The notes: generated from the sequence alone by a model not told the origin. 64,000 nt of DNA from Vibrio sp. SCSIO 43137 (GCF_028201475.1 NZ_CP116384.1:682001-746000), one strand, 5' to 3'; numbered from the stretch's first letter, positions 17,633-27,461 are shown. Made by a program: numbers and translations.

Positions 17633-18232
17633 ATGAAAATAGATCTATCCGGCTATCAGGCGGTAATCTTTGATATGGATGGAACCTTAATCGATACCAT
17701 GCCTGCACACTTGATTGCTTGGCAGGCAACAACAGAAAAGTTTGGCTGGCCGTTTGATAAAGAGTGGATACACAGTATGGGTGGCAAACCCAGCTTTAAA
17801 ATAGCCGAAGAACTGAATAGCCGTTACGGTACAAATCTGGATAGCAGAGACGTCGCTTCCTTTAAAATGGCCGCTTTTGCCTCGCTGGAAGATAAAGGAG
17901 AAGTGATTTCCCACTCTTTTGAAGTGCTAATGTCGGTTAAAGATAAAATGAAAATAGCATTGGGCACCGGAAGTCAGCGTGATAATGCTATTAAGCTACT
18001 GGAAGCGAATCAGCTTACTCGTTATTTTGATACCATTGTCACTTCATCAGAGGTAACCAGATATAAGCCGGAGCCGGATACCTTTCTTAAGGCAGCGGGT
18101 AATATGCAGGTTGCTGCAAAGGATTGTGTGGTTTTTGAAGATACCGAGATGGGATTACAGGCTGCACATTCGGCTGGTATGGATTGTATTATGGTTGAAA
18201 AGGACGGGTTCCGCTTCTGTCCCGTGAAATAA
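17633..18232 (+). CDS. yqaB: HAD-family sugar-phosphate phosphatase, YqaB-like
   Basis: A 199-residue HAD hydrolase of the beta-phosphoglucomutase-like group. Motif I is FDMDGTLIDT (residues 14-23), followed by a helical cap, GTGSQ (motif II region), the Lys of YKPEPDTF and FEDTEMG (motif IV). Overall sequence and length fit YqaB, a fructose-1-phosphate phosphatase in E. coli. The substrate here is inferred. It lies divergent from arfB, is apparently monocistronic, and ends at a strong terminator. Confidence 0.82.
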   Translation: MKIDLSGYQAVIFDMDGTLIDTMPAHLIAWQATTEKFGWPFDKEWIHSMGGKPSFKIAEELNSRYGTNLDSRDVASFKMAAFASLEDKGEVISHSFEVLMSVKDKMKIALGTGSQRDNAIKLLEANQLTRYFDTIVTSSEVTRYKPEPDTFLKAAGNMQVAAKDCVVFEDTEMGLQAAHSAGMDCIMVEKDGFRFCPVK

Positions 18233-18234
18233 AA

Positions 18235-18264
18235 AAGCGTGGTAATGTCATACCACGCTTCTTT
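18235..18264. terminator. Bidirectional terminator between yqaB and the FKBP gene
   Basis: A 10-bp perfect stem (18235-18244 with 18251-18260) and 6-base loop lie between convergent genes, with a T-rich tail on the plus strand and six T residues on the minus strand. Confidence 0.88.
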
Positions 18265-18276
18265 CAGATGGTTGAG

Positions 18277-18750
18277 TTATTGAATTTCCAGTAGCTCAAC
18301 ATCAAAGATAAGTACTGACGCAGGTGGAATAGGGCCGGTACCACTCTTTCCGTAACCAAGCTGGCTCGGGATATACAGACGCAGCTTCTGTCCTTCAACC
18401 ATTAACTGTACCCCTTCCTGCCAGCCTTTTATTACCTGATTCAGACCAAATGTAATGGGTTCACCTCGATCAACTGAGCTGTCAAATACCGTACCGTCGG
18501 TCAGCATACCGTGATAGTGAACTTTTACCTGACTGTTGGCCTGAGGGTGAACCGTTCCGGTGCCTTCAGTCAGTACCTTGTATTGCAGTCCGCTTTCAGT
18601 GGTGATGACGCCTTCCTGTTTTGCGTTCTCCTGCAAAAACGCCTGTCCCTGCTCAAAGTTTGCCGTGGCGAGTTTGTTGTTGTTCCATGTGCGATAGATA
18701 AAAAATCCGGCCAGAACAAAAATAACGATAGGAAAAATAATTTTTGACAT
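18277..18750 (-). CDS. FKBP-type peptidyl-prolyl cis-trans isomerase, membrane anchored
   Basis: A 157-residue protein with one N-terminal membrane segment (about 4-20), a short linker and an FKBP domain (about 50-157). Typical FKBP stretches are seen: VKVHYHGMLTDGTVFDSS, IKGWQEGVQLM, YIPSQLGYG and LIFDVELLEI. It should catalyse proline isomerisation on the periplasmic side, if the N-terminus anchors the domain outside. It lies directly downstream of a DsbA-like lipoprotein gene with a 22-base gap, so the two may form an envelope-protein-folding pair. Confidence 0.9.
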   Translation of the reverse strand: MSKIIFPIVIFVLAGFFIYRTWNNNKLATANFEQGQAFLQENAKQEGVITTESGLQYKVLTEGTGTVHPQANSQVKVHYHGMLTDGTVFDSSVDRGEPITFGLNQVIKGWQEGVQLMVEGQKLRLYIPSQLGYGKSGTGPIPPASVLIFDVELLEIQ

Positions 18751-18772
18751 GATATGTCCTTATCAATAGGGC

Positions 18773-19420
18773 TTATAAACTTGCTTGTGCAAGAATGTAG
18801 TTGATGGTGTCGGCTAACTGGTCGATGTTTTCATGTTCTTCAGTATTCAGCAGATATTTTCCTTTAATAATAAAACTAGGAACAGCCTGAATTTTCGCCT
18901 GTTCGGTAAAGTCTGCGGCCTCGTTTACTTTATTCAGCATCTCTTGTGACTGTAACTCAGTCAGGTCATATGGGCTGATAAGTCCGCGCGACGTATAGAT
19001 TTTCTGAAGCCTATCTTTGCGATCTTCCATAGCAATATCACGCTGTTGAATAGTGTCAAAAAGTTCAGCCAGCATGTTACTGTCCGGTTTACTATTTAAC
19101 TGCATCTCTGCGGCGTAATAGAACATGGCGCTTACTTGTGCACTGTCATTAAAAGTGACATGAACCTTACCTACTTTCTGATTAGTCAGTTGTTCAATTT
19201 TAGGTAGATGTTGCTCCATATTTTTACAGTGACCACAAGTCAGGGAAAAAACTTCGGTAATTGGCGACAGATTAAAAGCGCTAAGATCATTGTCTAAAGC
19301 GGTGAAATGTTTTCCAAGCTGAGGGGCACCTTTTGCTGCCGGTGTCGTGGTCTCTCCGCAGGCTGAAACAAATAGAGTGACAACGAGTAAAACAAGTGCT
19401 TTTATGGATGTATTAAGCAT
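18773..19420 (-). CDS. DsbA-family thiol-disulfide lipoprotein
   Basis: A 215-residue protein with a lipoprotein signal ending in VSACGE (lipidated Cys about residue 21). The thioredoxin fold shows the active site CGHC in SLTCGHCKNM, near residues 62-65, and a cis-proline loop VPSFIIKGKY. The dipeptide GH differs from the PH of classical DsbA, so its redox potential may differ. It would act at the membrane in the periplasm. The FKBP gene follows on the same strand. Partner and substrate are unknown. Confidence 0.88.
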   Translation of the reverse strand: MLNTSIKALVLLVVTLFVSACGETTTPAAKGAPQLGKHFTALDNDLSAFNLSPITEVFSLTCGHCKNMEQHLPKIEQLTNQKVGKVHVTFNDSAQVSAMFYYAAEMQLNSKPDSNMLAELFDTIQQRDIAMEDRKDRLQKIYTSRGLISPYDLTELQSQEMLNKVNEAADFTEQAKIQAVPSFIIKGKYLLNTEEHENIDQLADTINYILAQASL

Positions 19421-19573
19421 AGTGATTGTAATGTAAGAGAATGTTCTGCCGATTCTACATTCTCGACGTGCAGGAAAAAAGCAGCATTTGTTAAAAGTTA
19501 GTCGTAAAGGTTATCAGCTAACTGCCGATACAAATGATAACTTGATATAAGCAGATAATAGTTGGGTGAAGCT

Positions 19574-20212
19574 GTGAGAGTAGTGAGTATCTTTTTAATA
19601 TCCCTGTTAGCGGGATGTGGTTCAATGGAAAGTATGGTTGCCAACCCTATGCTCCAGACTGCACCGCAAAACAACTCAGAACTGCTCCACCCGGATTGGG
19701 GGGAGACGCCGCGTGAACTAACGTCCCAGTCTGCCTCTCAGCAAAGAACGATGCGACAAGTTCAGGGGCCGTACGGAGAAACCAAAAGTCAGGAGCTGAA
19801 CACTCTACTTAGGTTCCTTTCCCAGCAGGGCATTGAACATGAGGTCGTTCCCGGTGGTCATCTTATGATCAAGTTAAAAGAGAAGATCAAGTTTAAAACT
19901 GGCTCTGCGTATGTGTCCAAAGACTCGAGAATGTGGTTAAGTCGCTTGTCCGGTTATCTTTCCAGCCAGAGAAATGTCGATATAGTTATTGATGGTCATA
20001 CGGACAGTCAGGGTGCGAAATCCTTTAACGATAAGCTCTCCGAACGTAGGGCTATGGAAGTGAAGGCTGAACTGATGAGGAACCGTGTGGCCTCTGGTGC
20101 CATTTATACCCGCGGCTATGGTGAAAATATGCCAGAGTGCAGTAACAATTCGGTAGCGGGTAAAGCTTGCAACAGAAGGGTAGAGCTTACCTTTATTGTG
20201 ACCACAAACTAG
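19574..20212 (+). CDS. OmpA-family lipoprotein (peptidoglycan-binding)
   Basis: About 212 residues from GTG 19574, which has GGGTGAA just upstream. TTG 19562 and GTG 19583 are alternatives. A short lipoprotein signal ends at LLAGCGSM. After a linker, an OmpA-like domain covers about residues 95-212, with DGHTDSQG, NDKLSERRA and NRRVELTF, including the Asp and Arg that bind diaminopimelate in this family. It likely tethers the outer membrane to peptidoglycan. No partner gene is evident nearby. Confidence 0.85.
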   Translation: MRVVSIFLISLLAGCGSMESMVANPMLQTAPQNNSELLHPDWGETPRELTSQSASQQRTMRQVQGPYGETKSQELNTLLRFLSQQGIEHEVVPGGHLMIKLKEKIKFKTGSAYVSKDSRMWLSRLSGYLSSQRNVDIVIDGHTDSQGAKSFNDKLSERRAMEVKAELMRNRVASGAIYTRGYGENMPECSNNSVAGKACNRRVELTFIVTTN

Positions 20213-20252
20213 TGTTGGTTTGTGGCCATAAGCAGATTTATAATCACCGGCC

Positions 20253-22001
20253 TTAACTAAGCCCTATTACCTCTCCGTTTTCATCAATATCAAGATCCAT
20301 AAATGCCGGCTTGTCCGGTAGCCCCGGCATGGTCATAACATTGCCACATAACGCATAGATAAACCCTGCACCTGCACAGAGCTTAAGCTCTCTGATGTTG
20401 ACGTCGAAGTTTTCCGGAACGGCTTTTAAGGCAGGATCCGTAGAGATGGAGAGAGGGGTTTTTGCCATACAGACGGCAAGTTTGTCAAAGCCCAGTTTTT
20501 TATATCTATCAAGCTGGTTTTTGGCCAGCGGTGATAAAATGGTCTGGTTTGCGCCATAGCCTACTTCGCAAACCGCCATTAGTTTTTGTTCCAGTGCATC
20601 ACTACTTTGGTACAGAGGTGAAAAATCTGATGGTCTCTTACATGCCTGTATCACTTTTTCTGCCAGAGCAACAGTGCCTGCTCCCCCCTGACTATAACCA
20701 TTACTGATTTCGGCAGTGACCGGATAGTCCAGTTCCTCAATCCACTGCTTAAGAATATCAAGCTCTTCTGCACAATCCTGCGGAAACTGATTGATGGCAA
20801 CAACTGCCGGGATACCGTAGCGGGTAACGTTGGCGATATGCCAGCGCAGATTTTCAAAACCGGCTTTAAGGGCAGTATTGTCGGGACTAAAGATAGAGTC
20901 GGGTAGCGGCTGTCCCGGACGTAGATCGTAGTGACCGGAGTTGGCTTTCAGTCCCCTAAGAGTGGCGACAATTACAGCACAGTCTGGCGCTTTTCCTGAA
21001 GTTGCTGCTTTAATATTACAAGCTTTTTCGAAGCCCATATCTGAGCCGAAACCACCTTCGGTTACCGTGTAGTCTGCTAACCTCAGCGCTAGTTTATCAG
21101 CAATAATAGAAGAGTTGCCGTGGGCAATGTTGGCGAATGGTCCTGAGTGGATTAGCGTCGGCACACCCTCAAGAGTCTGCATCAAGGTTGGTTCAATTGA
21201 GTCCTTCATGGTGACGGCCATGGCACCGGCGACCTGAAGATCTTCTGTTGTTACCGGCTTACCGTCGAGATCGTAGGCAACCACAATACTGCCGATTCGT
21301 TGCCTCAGATCTTTTAAGTCAGATGAGAGGGCAAGTATCGCCATCAGTTCGGACGCCGCAGAGATATCAAACCCTTCATCACGCTCAAAGCCGTTTACGG
21401 TTTTATTGGGGTTATTCTTACCAATCGTCACCATCCGCAGCGCACGGTCGTTATGATCCATTACCCTGCGCCAGATGATTTGCGATTTATCTATTTTCAG
21501 CGCATTAAGCCCGGTGCGCTGTGCAAATGCCTGATAGCCTTCCCTCTCTTCATGATAGATACGGGCATCAATGGCTGCTGCAGCCAGATTATGTGCTGCG
21601 GTGACGGCGTGAATATCTCCGGTTAAATGCAGGTTGAGTTCTTCCATAGGAGCAACCTGACTATAACCACCTCCGGCAGCGCCACCCTTAACACCAAAAA
21701 CCGGCCCCATAGAGGGTTGTCTGATGCAGGCTGCTACTGAATGTTCAAGCTTTGCCAACCCCTGAGATAGGCCGATAGTGGTCACCGTTTTGCCTTCTCC
21801 AAGGGGAGTAGGCGTAATTGCCGTAACCAGAATAAGCTTTCCCTGACGGAACGATTCAGTCCGCTTCAGGCTATCAAGGGAGATTTTCGCCTTATAAGGC
21901 CCGTGAGGGGAGTACTCTTCGGCCAGCAAACCGAAGCTGTCAGCAATTTTGGAGATATTTTTAAGCTCTGCACTTCGGCAAATCTGGATATCGTTCTGCA
22001 T
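20253..22001 (-). CDS. fhs: Formate-tetrahydrofolate ligase
   Basis: A 582-residue cytoplasmic enzyme making 10-formyl-tetrahydrofolate from formate, ATP and THF. The P-loop-like [20 protein letters not shown] near residue 65 and the family stretches [20 protein letters not shown] (glycine-rich) and [15 protein letters not shown] are intact. ATG 22001 is preferred over GTG 22007, since AAGG lies five bases before that ATG. Many gammaproteobacteria lack fhs. In vibrios it would recycle formate from anaerobic metabolism into one-carbon pools. Confidence 0.96.
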   Translation of the reverse strand: MQNDIQICRSAELKNISKIADSFGLLAEEYSPHGPYKAKISLDSLKRTESFRQGKLILVTAITPTPLGEGKTVTTIGLSQGLAKLEHSVAACIRQPSMGPVFGVKGGAAGGGYSQVAPMEELNLHLTGDIHAVTAAHNLAAAAIDARIYHEEREGYQAFAQRTGLNALKIDKSQIIWRRVMDHNDRALRMVTIGKNNPNKTVNGFERDEGFDISAASELMAILALSSDLKDLRQRIGSIVVAYDLDGKPVTTEDLQVAGAMAVTMKDSIEPTLMQTLEGVPTLIHSGPFANIAHGNSSIIADKLALRLADYTVTEGGFGSDMGFEKACNIKAATSGKAPDCAVIVATLRGLKANSGHYDLRPGQPLPDSIFSPDNTALKAGFENLRWHIANVTRYGIPAVVAINQFPQDCAEELDILKQWIEELDYPVTAEISNGYSQGGAGTVALAEKVIQACKRPSDFSPLYQSSDALEQKLMAVCEVGYGANQTILSPLAKNQLDRYKKLGFDKLAVCMAKTPLSISTDPALKAVPENFDVNIRELKLCAGAGFIYALCGNVMTMPGLPDKPAFMDLDIDENGEVIGLS

Positions 22002-22095
22002 GTTCACCTTGATATGTAATGGTACAGCCGGTTTTTTATAGCATTAGCCGTTTGAAAGCAAGTAAAGGCTTTAACTCAGCATCCAACCATGGCTG

Positions 22096-22554
22096 CTACT
22101 GAGTTTTATAGGCTTTAGTTCCCCATAGAGGTACTGTTGACAGGCTATGTTTAAAGCTGCCGGATGTCTCTTTCGTTGAATATGAGAGATACATAAGGGT
22201 TTGGTTTTCCGAATCAAAAATTCTGCGAATCTTCATGGACTTAAAGAAAATACTCTTCGACTTCTTAAACACCACCTCGCCTGATTTACTGGTATCGATC
22301 TGAGCGATCATTTCAGCTGTTATTTCACCGGTCTGTCGGCAGGCGATGGATGAGTCTGAAGGATCTGCAAACGCGAGATCATCTTCTATAGAGGCGATAT
22401 GGCAGGTAACACCAGTCACGACAGGATCAACAAGGTGATTAAGCTTAATGTCCTGCATAGTAAACATACCAAGGCTGACGTCGCCCACCTCGTTTTTATC
22501 ACAGGCAGTCAGAGCGAGAGTGATTGCCGGTACTATTAATAGTTTTTTTAACAT
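22096..22554 (-). CDS. creA: CreA family protein (DUF1293-type, secreted/lipoprotein-like)
   Basis: A 152-residue protein with an N-terminal signal containing a lipobox-like LALTACDK, followed by the conserved CreA body: GDVSLGMFTMQDIKLN, GVTCHIASIEDDL, FADPSDSSIACRQTGEIT and KSGEVVFKKSKSIFFKSMK. CreA proteins are widespread in proteobacteria without a settled function. It lies upstream of fhs on the same strand with a 94-base gap. The family assignment is confident, the role unknown. Confidence 0.88.
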   Translation of the reverse strand: MLKKLLIVPAITLALTACDKNEVGDVSLGMFTMQDIKLNHLVDPVVTGVTCHIASIEDDLAFADPSDSSIACRQTGEITAEMIAQIDTSKSGEVVFKKSKSIFFKSMKIRRIFDSENQTLMYLSYSTKETSGSFKHSLSTVPLWGTKAYKTQ

Positions 22555-22659
22555 AAATACACTCTTATTTGTTAATGTATACTTTCGTTATGCAGCTTTC
22601 GTAATGCAGCATAGTTTAACAGTTTATTGCAATGAGAGAGAACTTTGTGAAAACTATGC

Positions 22660-22924
22660 TATACCCAAGTGACCTCAAGATGCAGGGTTCAGAGCTGCAT
22701 CAAGGTGTTCAGTTCAAGGAAGATAACTGAAGGAATGGCACTCCCTTTCAAAGTTATCTGACACAGAAATGGGCGCCTTGATGCGCTCCCAAAGGGCGAG
22801 TTTTATTGGCTCCTGCTCTGTGTTACTGATCCTCACCGTAGAATAACTATGGCTTCAAATCAGTGCCTTGATCAGAAGCCAATAAATTCTCGCTGAAAAA
22901 GCATCTTGAGGTGATTTGGGTATA
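22660..22924. mobile_element. 265-bp MITE-like element with 24-bp terminal inverted repeats
   Basis: Terminal arms 22660-22683 and 22901-22924 match as inverted repeats at 22 of 24 positions, beginning TATACCCAA. Inside are nested hairpins: AGATAACT/AGTTATCT around 22721-22759, and GCGAGTTTTATTGGCT near 22796 pairing with AGCCAATAAATTCTCGC near 22877. No reading frame is credible. The ends sit just after a T and could be flanked by TA. The structure is that of a non-autonomous inverted-repeat element or ERIC-like intergenic repeat. Copies elsewhere in the genome are expected but cannot be checked here. Confidence 0.75.
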
Positions 22925-22952
22925 AGTTGCTTATTTAACAGAGAGAAATACT

Positions 22953-23057
22953 ATGAGAAGCTTGTTGTTCATTCTAATGCTCTGTATGCTTACCGCGTGC
23001 AGTTCAGACCCGTCCGAATTAATGTGTACTCCCGCTGCATGTGATATATGGGGATAG
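22953..23057 (+). CDS. Small predicted lipoprotein, 34 residues
   Basis: An ATG frame of 34 codons ending TAG at 23055-23057. It begins MRSLLFILMLCMLTACSSDP, a good lipoprotein signal with lipobox LTAC, so the mature peptide would be only about 19 residues with two further Cys. AGAGAG lies about seven bases before the ATG. It follows the MITE-like element by 28 bases and precedes the gene at 23105 by 47 bases. Too short for most gene callers. The lipobox quality makes it more than a chance frame. Function unknown. Confidence 0.55.
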   Translation: MRSLLFILMLCMLTACSSDPSELMCTPAACDIWG

Positions 23058-23104
23058 TTTCTGTCGGATAAAAGCGGTTATCCAATAAATCGAAAGTAGG
23101 CTTT

Positions 23105-23608
23105 ATGAGTGCTATTTCAGCGTTAATAGAAAAGAAGAATCATTGGCTGCTAAGCCATGTTGATGTTGCCTTCCCCACTGCAGAAAGTATTAAGGGCAGA
23201 GAGCTGTATCTGCAGCAGCAACAAAAGGCTCAGTACACCGAGCATGGTGTAAAGCCTGAGAAAAGTCCTTCAGCCCATATTGATGATATTTATCTTGTCG
23301 ACTTTCATCGCCTTACTGTGATGTTTGCGCAGCTACAGGCTCAGCTCTGGCCTGAGCCGGAAGAGCAGGCATGGGTACTTGAATTCTTTGCGCAGATCAC
23401 GCTCTCTGATCAGCATCCGATGTATCTGGGTTTTAGTAACGGCAAACCGGTCATTAGTGCACTTGTGACAGAAATGGAAGGTGAACTGCTTATCTCGGAT
23501 TTAGTCTCTGTCACTGACGTTGAAGATATCAAACCTTTATTTGCTCATCAGCTGATGGAGATAATGAACACTGATAATCGTTATTCCCGCTTTTATATAC
23601 TCGACTGA
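23105..23608 (+). CDS. Conserved hypothetical protein, 167 residues
   Basis: Not recognised. It is a soluble acidic protein without signal or membrane segments. The C-terminal half (YLGFSNGKPVISALVTEMEG then ELLISDLVSV) is loosely reminiscent of an acetyltransferase (GNAT) fold, but no acetyl-CoA motif can be seen. Start ATG 23105 has AGG seven bases upstream. It is flanked by the small lipoprotein and a HAD phosphatase on the same strand, with no tight operon spacing. Codon use resembles its neighbours. Confidence 0.7.
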   Translation: MSAISALIEKKNHWLLSHVDVAFPTAESIKGRELYLQQQQKAQYTEHGVKPEKSPSAHIDDIYLVDFHRLTVMFAQLQAQLWPEPEEQAWVLEFFAQITLSDQHPMYLGFSNGKPVISALVTEMEGELLISDLVSVTDVEDIKPLFAHQLMEIMNTDNRYSRFYILD

Positions 23609-23821
23609 GCAATCTGGTTTGCTGGTTAAATACCAGACAGAGTACCCTTATTTAAGTGATCTCAGTTAGATAATCACGCTTTCATTCTGCTCGGTTTATC
23701 ATTCTTTTCTGTTAGTTCTACCTGATTAATTTTAATGACTTACCATGTAGTTACGACTCTGATTGCTTAACCATTTTAACAGAGTCAGTTTTCAGTAAGC
23801 GGTATTCCCGGAGGTAAGTTA

Positions 23822-24487
23822 GTGCAGCAGCTAAGTAACATTCAGTGTGTCATTTTCGATTGTGACGGTGTGCTTATTGATAGCGAGCCTCTATGCTGTC
23901 GTGCTTTACTTAACGTGTTTGTCTGTTTTAAACCAAACCTGACTTATTCCGAAATAGAAAAGCATTTCCGCGGCGGAAAAATAGCCGATATTTTAACAGA
24001 GACAAGAGATCGGCTGGGGTTGAACATAAGTCTGGATGAGCTGGAACCTCTGTACCGTAAACAGACACAAGTGCTGTTCCAGGCTCTTTTACAGCCCATG
24101 CCGGGTATTAATCAGGTGCTGGATCAGCTAGATAGTAACGGGGTTCAATATTGTGTGGTGTCAAATAGCCCAAAAAGCAAAATAGAGTACTACCTACGTT
24201 TGACCGGGCTTTATGAGAAGTTTCAGGGCAAGTTATTCTCAGCCTTTGATGCAAACAGCTGGAAACCGGATCCTGATCTACTACTGTATGCCGCTATGAA
24301 CATGGGCTTTTCAACGGCTGAATGTCTGTATGTGGATGACTCTGATAAAGGGATTGAAGCTGGTCTAAATGCAGGTATAGCGACAATTCACTTTAAATCT
24401 ACTTTGAACCGTCGTAGTGATTTCTATCCCGAAACTCTGTCCATAAGTAAGGCAGAACAGCTTCCTGCAATACTGTTTGAAGTCTGA
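23822..24487 (+). CDS. HAD-family phosphatase, YieH-like
   Basis: A 221-residue HAD hydrolase. Motif I is FDCDGVLIDS (residues 12-21), motif II VVSNSP, motif III lysine in SWKPDPDLLL and motif IV VDDSDKG. The pattern DCDGVLIDSE plus KPDP resembles YieH, a 6-phosphogluconate phosphatase of E. coli. Related sugar-phosphate phosphatases are equally possible. Start is GTG at 23822 with a good GGAGGT seven bases upstream. Monocistronic by spacing. Confidence 0.8.
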   Translation: MQQLSNIQCVIFDCDGVLIDSEPLCCRALLNVFVCFKPNLTYSEIEKHFRGGKIADILTETRDRLGLNISLDELEPLYRKQTQVLFQALLQPMPGINQVLDQLDSNGVQYCVVSNSPKSKIEYYLRLTGLYEKFQGKLFSAFDANSWKPDPDLLLYAAMNMGFSTAECLYVDDSDKGIEAGLNAGIATIHFKSTLNRRSDFYPETLSISKAEQLPAILFEV

Positions 24488-24840
24488 TCCTCCAATAGGT
24501 TTTTAGTTAAAATATGCCTTTAATGGTCTGAGTTGGCTGTTAAGGGCAAAAACCATTCTTTTTGCTCGATTAAATCCTTAGCTTTACCACAACTATTTAT
24601 CCATTTCTTGCATTAACACTAATGCAACATAATTTGTGCCAAATTTTCTTATGTATACAAAACAATCACCTAAAATTGACCTGTGTTAAATATATGTTAA
24701 CTGCAACAGTGGTTCGAAAATAGTCATATATAATTACAATAAAGGGGGTTGTAATTAGCTCAAAAATCAGGAAAATGCAGTGCAAAATAAGATTGCAAAT
24801 TTGAAATGTTTCTCAGGTCGGGTGGTATGAGAGGTAAATT
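24488..24840 (+). promoter_or_regulatory. Upstream region of the small membrane protein gene
   Basis: A 353-base AT-rich region. It has a perfect dyad TTGCATTA-ACAC-TAATGCAA at 24608-24627. Thereafter TAATGCAACAT (24620-24630) and ATACAAAAC (24655-24663) recur with nearly the same spacing upstream of the chemoreceptor gene near 40496-40542. No gene of its own is visible. Confidence 0.4.
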
Positions 24841-25209
24841 ATGAAGCTTTTCCTAATCGTAATGGCATCAATTTCAGCGGGAGTTATCTCAGCTGATCAT
24901 CTACATTCTTTTATGCTTGGATTGTCGGTCGCATCCCTTGCCGTTGGCACCTGTTACTGGTTCGCTTTCAGAACGACACGCTTTCCTGAACTGGCGTTTC
25001 TTCTGCTGTTGATTGGATTATTCTCTAAAATTCTGATCACTGTTGCCGGTGTTGTTATCGGAGTGCAGGCCTCGCTAATTACCTCACCACTTGTGTTTGC
25101 TCTCTCTTATCTGTTCTTCTCTATCGTGGTCACTTATCTGTGGTTTAGTTACCGGGATAGCATTACTAAAGTGTTTACCAAGAGCAACCAAGATACGGTT
25201 GCGGGATAA
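24841..25209 (+). CDS. Small integral membrane protein, 122 residues
   Basis: Not assigned to a family by eye. Hydrophobic segments at about 1-20, 22-45, 50-75 and 82-105 predict four membrane helices, with a short polar C-terminal tail (DSITKVFTKSNQ). A Shine-Dalgarno GAGAGG precedes the ATG by about eight bases. It stands alone between a HAD gene and a chemoreceptor, ends at a clear terminator, and has a dyad in its promoter region, so it is probably a regulated single gene. Confidence 0.75.
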   Translation: MKLFLIVMASISAGVISADHLHSFMLGLSVASLAVGTCYWFAFRTTRFPELAFLLLLIGLFSKILITVAGVVIGVQASLITSPLVFALSYLFFSIVVTYLWFSYRDSITKVFTKSNQDTVAG

Positions 25210-25229
25210 TCATTTAGCAATACATCAGG

Positions 25230-25262
25230 AAAGGCTGGCAGAGAATAAATGCCAGCCTTTTT
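25230..25262 (+). terminator. Rho-independent terminator
   Basis: An 11-bp perfect stem (25230-25240 with 25250-25260) with a 9-base loop and T-tail follows the small membrane protein gene. Confidence 0.9.
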
Positions 25263-25517
25263 AGTTTCATCTCCTTATACATGGGCTAAGACCCACTTAA
25301 GCCTTTATTTTGCCTTGTTTTTCTATTTTCCTGCCAAAGTAGTTACTGTTTGTAACTGAACGCCAATCTTAATGCATCTGGTTTTATAGAATAATCAGGT
25401 AACGTGTTAAAGATCTAATTATCTGAAAAATAAACGGAAATAGTGAGCTAGATATTTGTAAAAACTAGGTTAATACTCATAATTATTGAAGGTGGTTATC
25501 AATAGGGATTGAGTTAT
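25263..25517 (+). promoter_or_regulatory. Upstream region of the dCache chemoreceptor gene
   Basis: About 255 AT-rich bases. A short dyad AGTTAC-TGTTT-GTAACT is at 25341-25357. No flagellar sigma-28 consensus was identified with confidence. Confidence 0.3.
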
Positions 25518-27425
25518 ATGAAAAACCTTGGATTTAAACGATTACTTCTTATTTCCATTCTGGCTTTAGTCGCTTTGTCGGTGTCTGTTTCCAGCTATAT
25601 TTCATATTCAAAAGAGTCAGCAATGATTACAAAAATGATTTCTGACTCTACAACAGAGTATGTCTCTGAACAGGCAAAACTGGTTGAGGTATTATTAGGG
25701 GAAAAAGTTTCTGCCGTAGGGAAACTGGCAGGGCAGTTTAAGAACAAAGATATTGAAGGCAGTCCTGAACAGATTATTGAGTTAACGAAAATGGTCGCTA
25801 ATGCCGCTAACCTGAATAGTGCGGTGATCGCATTTAAAAATGGTGATGCCTACTGGAACCAGACGGCACCGACATGGCCCGATCATAAGTATGATGGCGA
25901 TGTCACCACCCGGGGTTGGTATCAGGCGGCGATTAATGCAAATGGTACCTCTGTAACGGATCCTTATTTGAGTTCAGACGGTGATGTGTACTGGATCAGT
26001 ATTGTTGAGAAGACTTTTGGCGGAATGATGTCGGTAGATATGAAGCTGGGTTTTCTTAATGAAATGGTTAGCGACGCGACTAAACTGGCCGGTTCTGCTG
26101 CCATTATTATGAATCAGGACACCTCCATTTTAGCCTCCTCTTCTCCCGCCTTAAAAGTTGGTGAGAAAGGGGCCGATATTGCTTCCCTAAAATCCGTATT
26201 AGTTAACGCCACTCAACAGCAGATCGCCACACAAGAGTACCAGCTTAATGGCGTAGATAAGTTAATGTTTTCCAAGCAAATCGTCGTTGGCGATAAGAAA
26301 TGGTACTTTGTAATAGGGTTGGACAAAGATGTCGCCTTTGCTGATCTGCAAGACGCAAAATATGACGCAATCTTTGTTGCCCTGACGGCCTGTATACTTA
26401 GTGTTGTCCTGGCGTTTTTTGTGATTCAGGCACTTTATCGCCCTATTCTGGAACTTAAAAAAACCATTACCGGGCTATCACAGGGTGATGGTGATCTTAC
26501 CCAGAGGCTAGAGGTAAGAACCAAGGATGATTTGGGCCAGATAGCCGACGGAGTAAACCAGTTTATTGCCAGCCTTCAGAGCATGATGCTGGAGATACAA
26601 AATGTATCCCTGCAACTACAGGAGAATGTTGAAAGCCTTAAAGGTAAGTCAACCCGTAATGCGGCAATTCTGGAAAGCCACGTATCTGAAACAGAACAGA
26701 TTGTCGCCGCGATAGAAGAGATGAACGCAACGGCGGATGCGATGGCGACCGATGCGGCGAATACGGCTCAACTGACGCATAAAGCGAATGAAGCCAGTGG
26801 CGTATCGCAGAATACGGTATCTCAGGCTCAGACTACTGTTAGTGTGTTAGTTCAGGATGTTGATGCGACAGCAGAAAACGTTCAGCGCATGAGCCAAGAA
26901 ACCGACGGTATTAACGCTATCCTGAGTGTTATCGGAGAAATTGCAGAGCAGACTAACCTGTTGGCATTGAATGCGGCAATTGAGGCTGCAAGGGCCGGAG
27001 AGCAGGGGCGTGGTTTTGCCGTTGTTGCCGATGAAGTGCGTAACCTTGCCAGCCGTACTAAAGAGAGTACTGAAGAGATCGAGTCCGCTTTAAGCAGCTT
27101 GCTGAAAGGAAACCAGTCAGTCGTTGAAGCGATGGATACGACTAAAGAACGCTGTCAGGAAACGGCTGACGGTATGGGCGGAGTAACTGAAAGTCTGGGA
27201 ACTATGACGCAGTTTGTCGGTGATATTAATGATTTGAGCACTCAAATTGCTACTGCGGCGGAAGAGCAGAGCAGTGTTACTCAGGAAGTGAGCCGTAATA
27301 TGAGCGCAATCAGTGATATTGTTAGTGAACTGGACACCAACAGTAAAGAGGCTTTGGCTGAATCTGAAACCATTGCCAGTGTGAACAGTAGTCTGGCTGC
27401 TATCGTCGGCCGCTTCAAACTCTAA
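25518..27425 (+). CDS. Methyl-accepting chemotaxis protein, dCache sensor
   Basis: A 635-residue transmembrane chemoreceptor. The N-terminal helix (about 8-30) is followed by a periplasmic double-Cache domain (about 35-275; TTRGWYQAA and [15 protein letters not shown] are typical), a second helix (about 280-305), HAMP (about 310-365) and the cytoplasmic signalling domain. The hairpin tip is [21 protein letters not shown] with [18 protein letters not shown] 25518 is used instead of TTG 25509, which lies too close to the AGGG. The ligand is unknown, although double-Cache receptors often bind amino acids or organic acids. Confidence 0.94.
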   Translation: MKNLGFKRLLLISILALVALSVSVSSYISYSKESAMITKMISDSTTEYVSEQAKLVEVLLGEKVSAVGKLAGQFKNKDIEGSPEQIIELTKMVANAANLNSAVIAFKNGDAYWNQTAPTWPDHKYDGDVTTRGWYQAAINANGTSVTDPYLSSDGDVYWISIVEKTFGGMMSVDMKLGFLNEMVSDATKLAGSAAIIMNQDTSILASSSPALKVGEKGADIASLKSVLVNATQQQIATQEYQLNGVDKLMFSKQIVVGDKKWYFVIGLDKDVAFADLQDAKYDAIFVALTACILSVVLAFFVIQALYRPILELKKTITGLSQGDGDLTQRLEVRTKDDLGQIADGVNQFIASLQSMMLEIQNVSLQLQENVESLKGKSTRNAAILESHVSETEQIVAAIEEMNATADAMATDAANTAQLTHKANEASGVSQNTVSQAQTTVSVLVQDVDATAENVQRMSQETDGINAILSVIGEIAEQTNLLALNAAIEAARAGEQGRGFAVVADEVRNLASRTKESTEEIESALSSLLKGNQSVVEAMDTTKERCQETADGMGGVTESLGTMTQFVGDINDLSTQIATAAEEQSSVTQEVSRNMSAISDIVSELDTNSKEALAESETIASVNSSLAAIVGRFKL

Positions 27426-27461
27426 CCTGAAGCACACTGTCAAAGTTTTGACAGTTAACAA

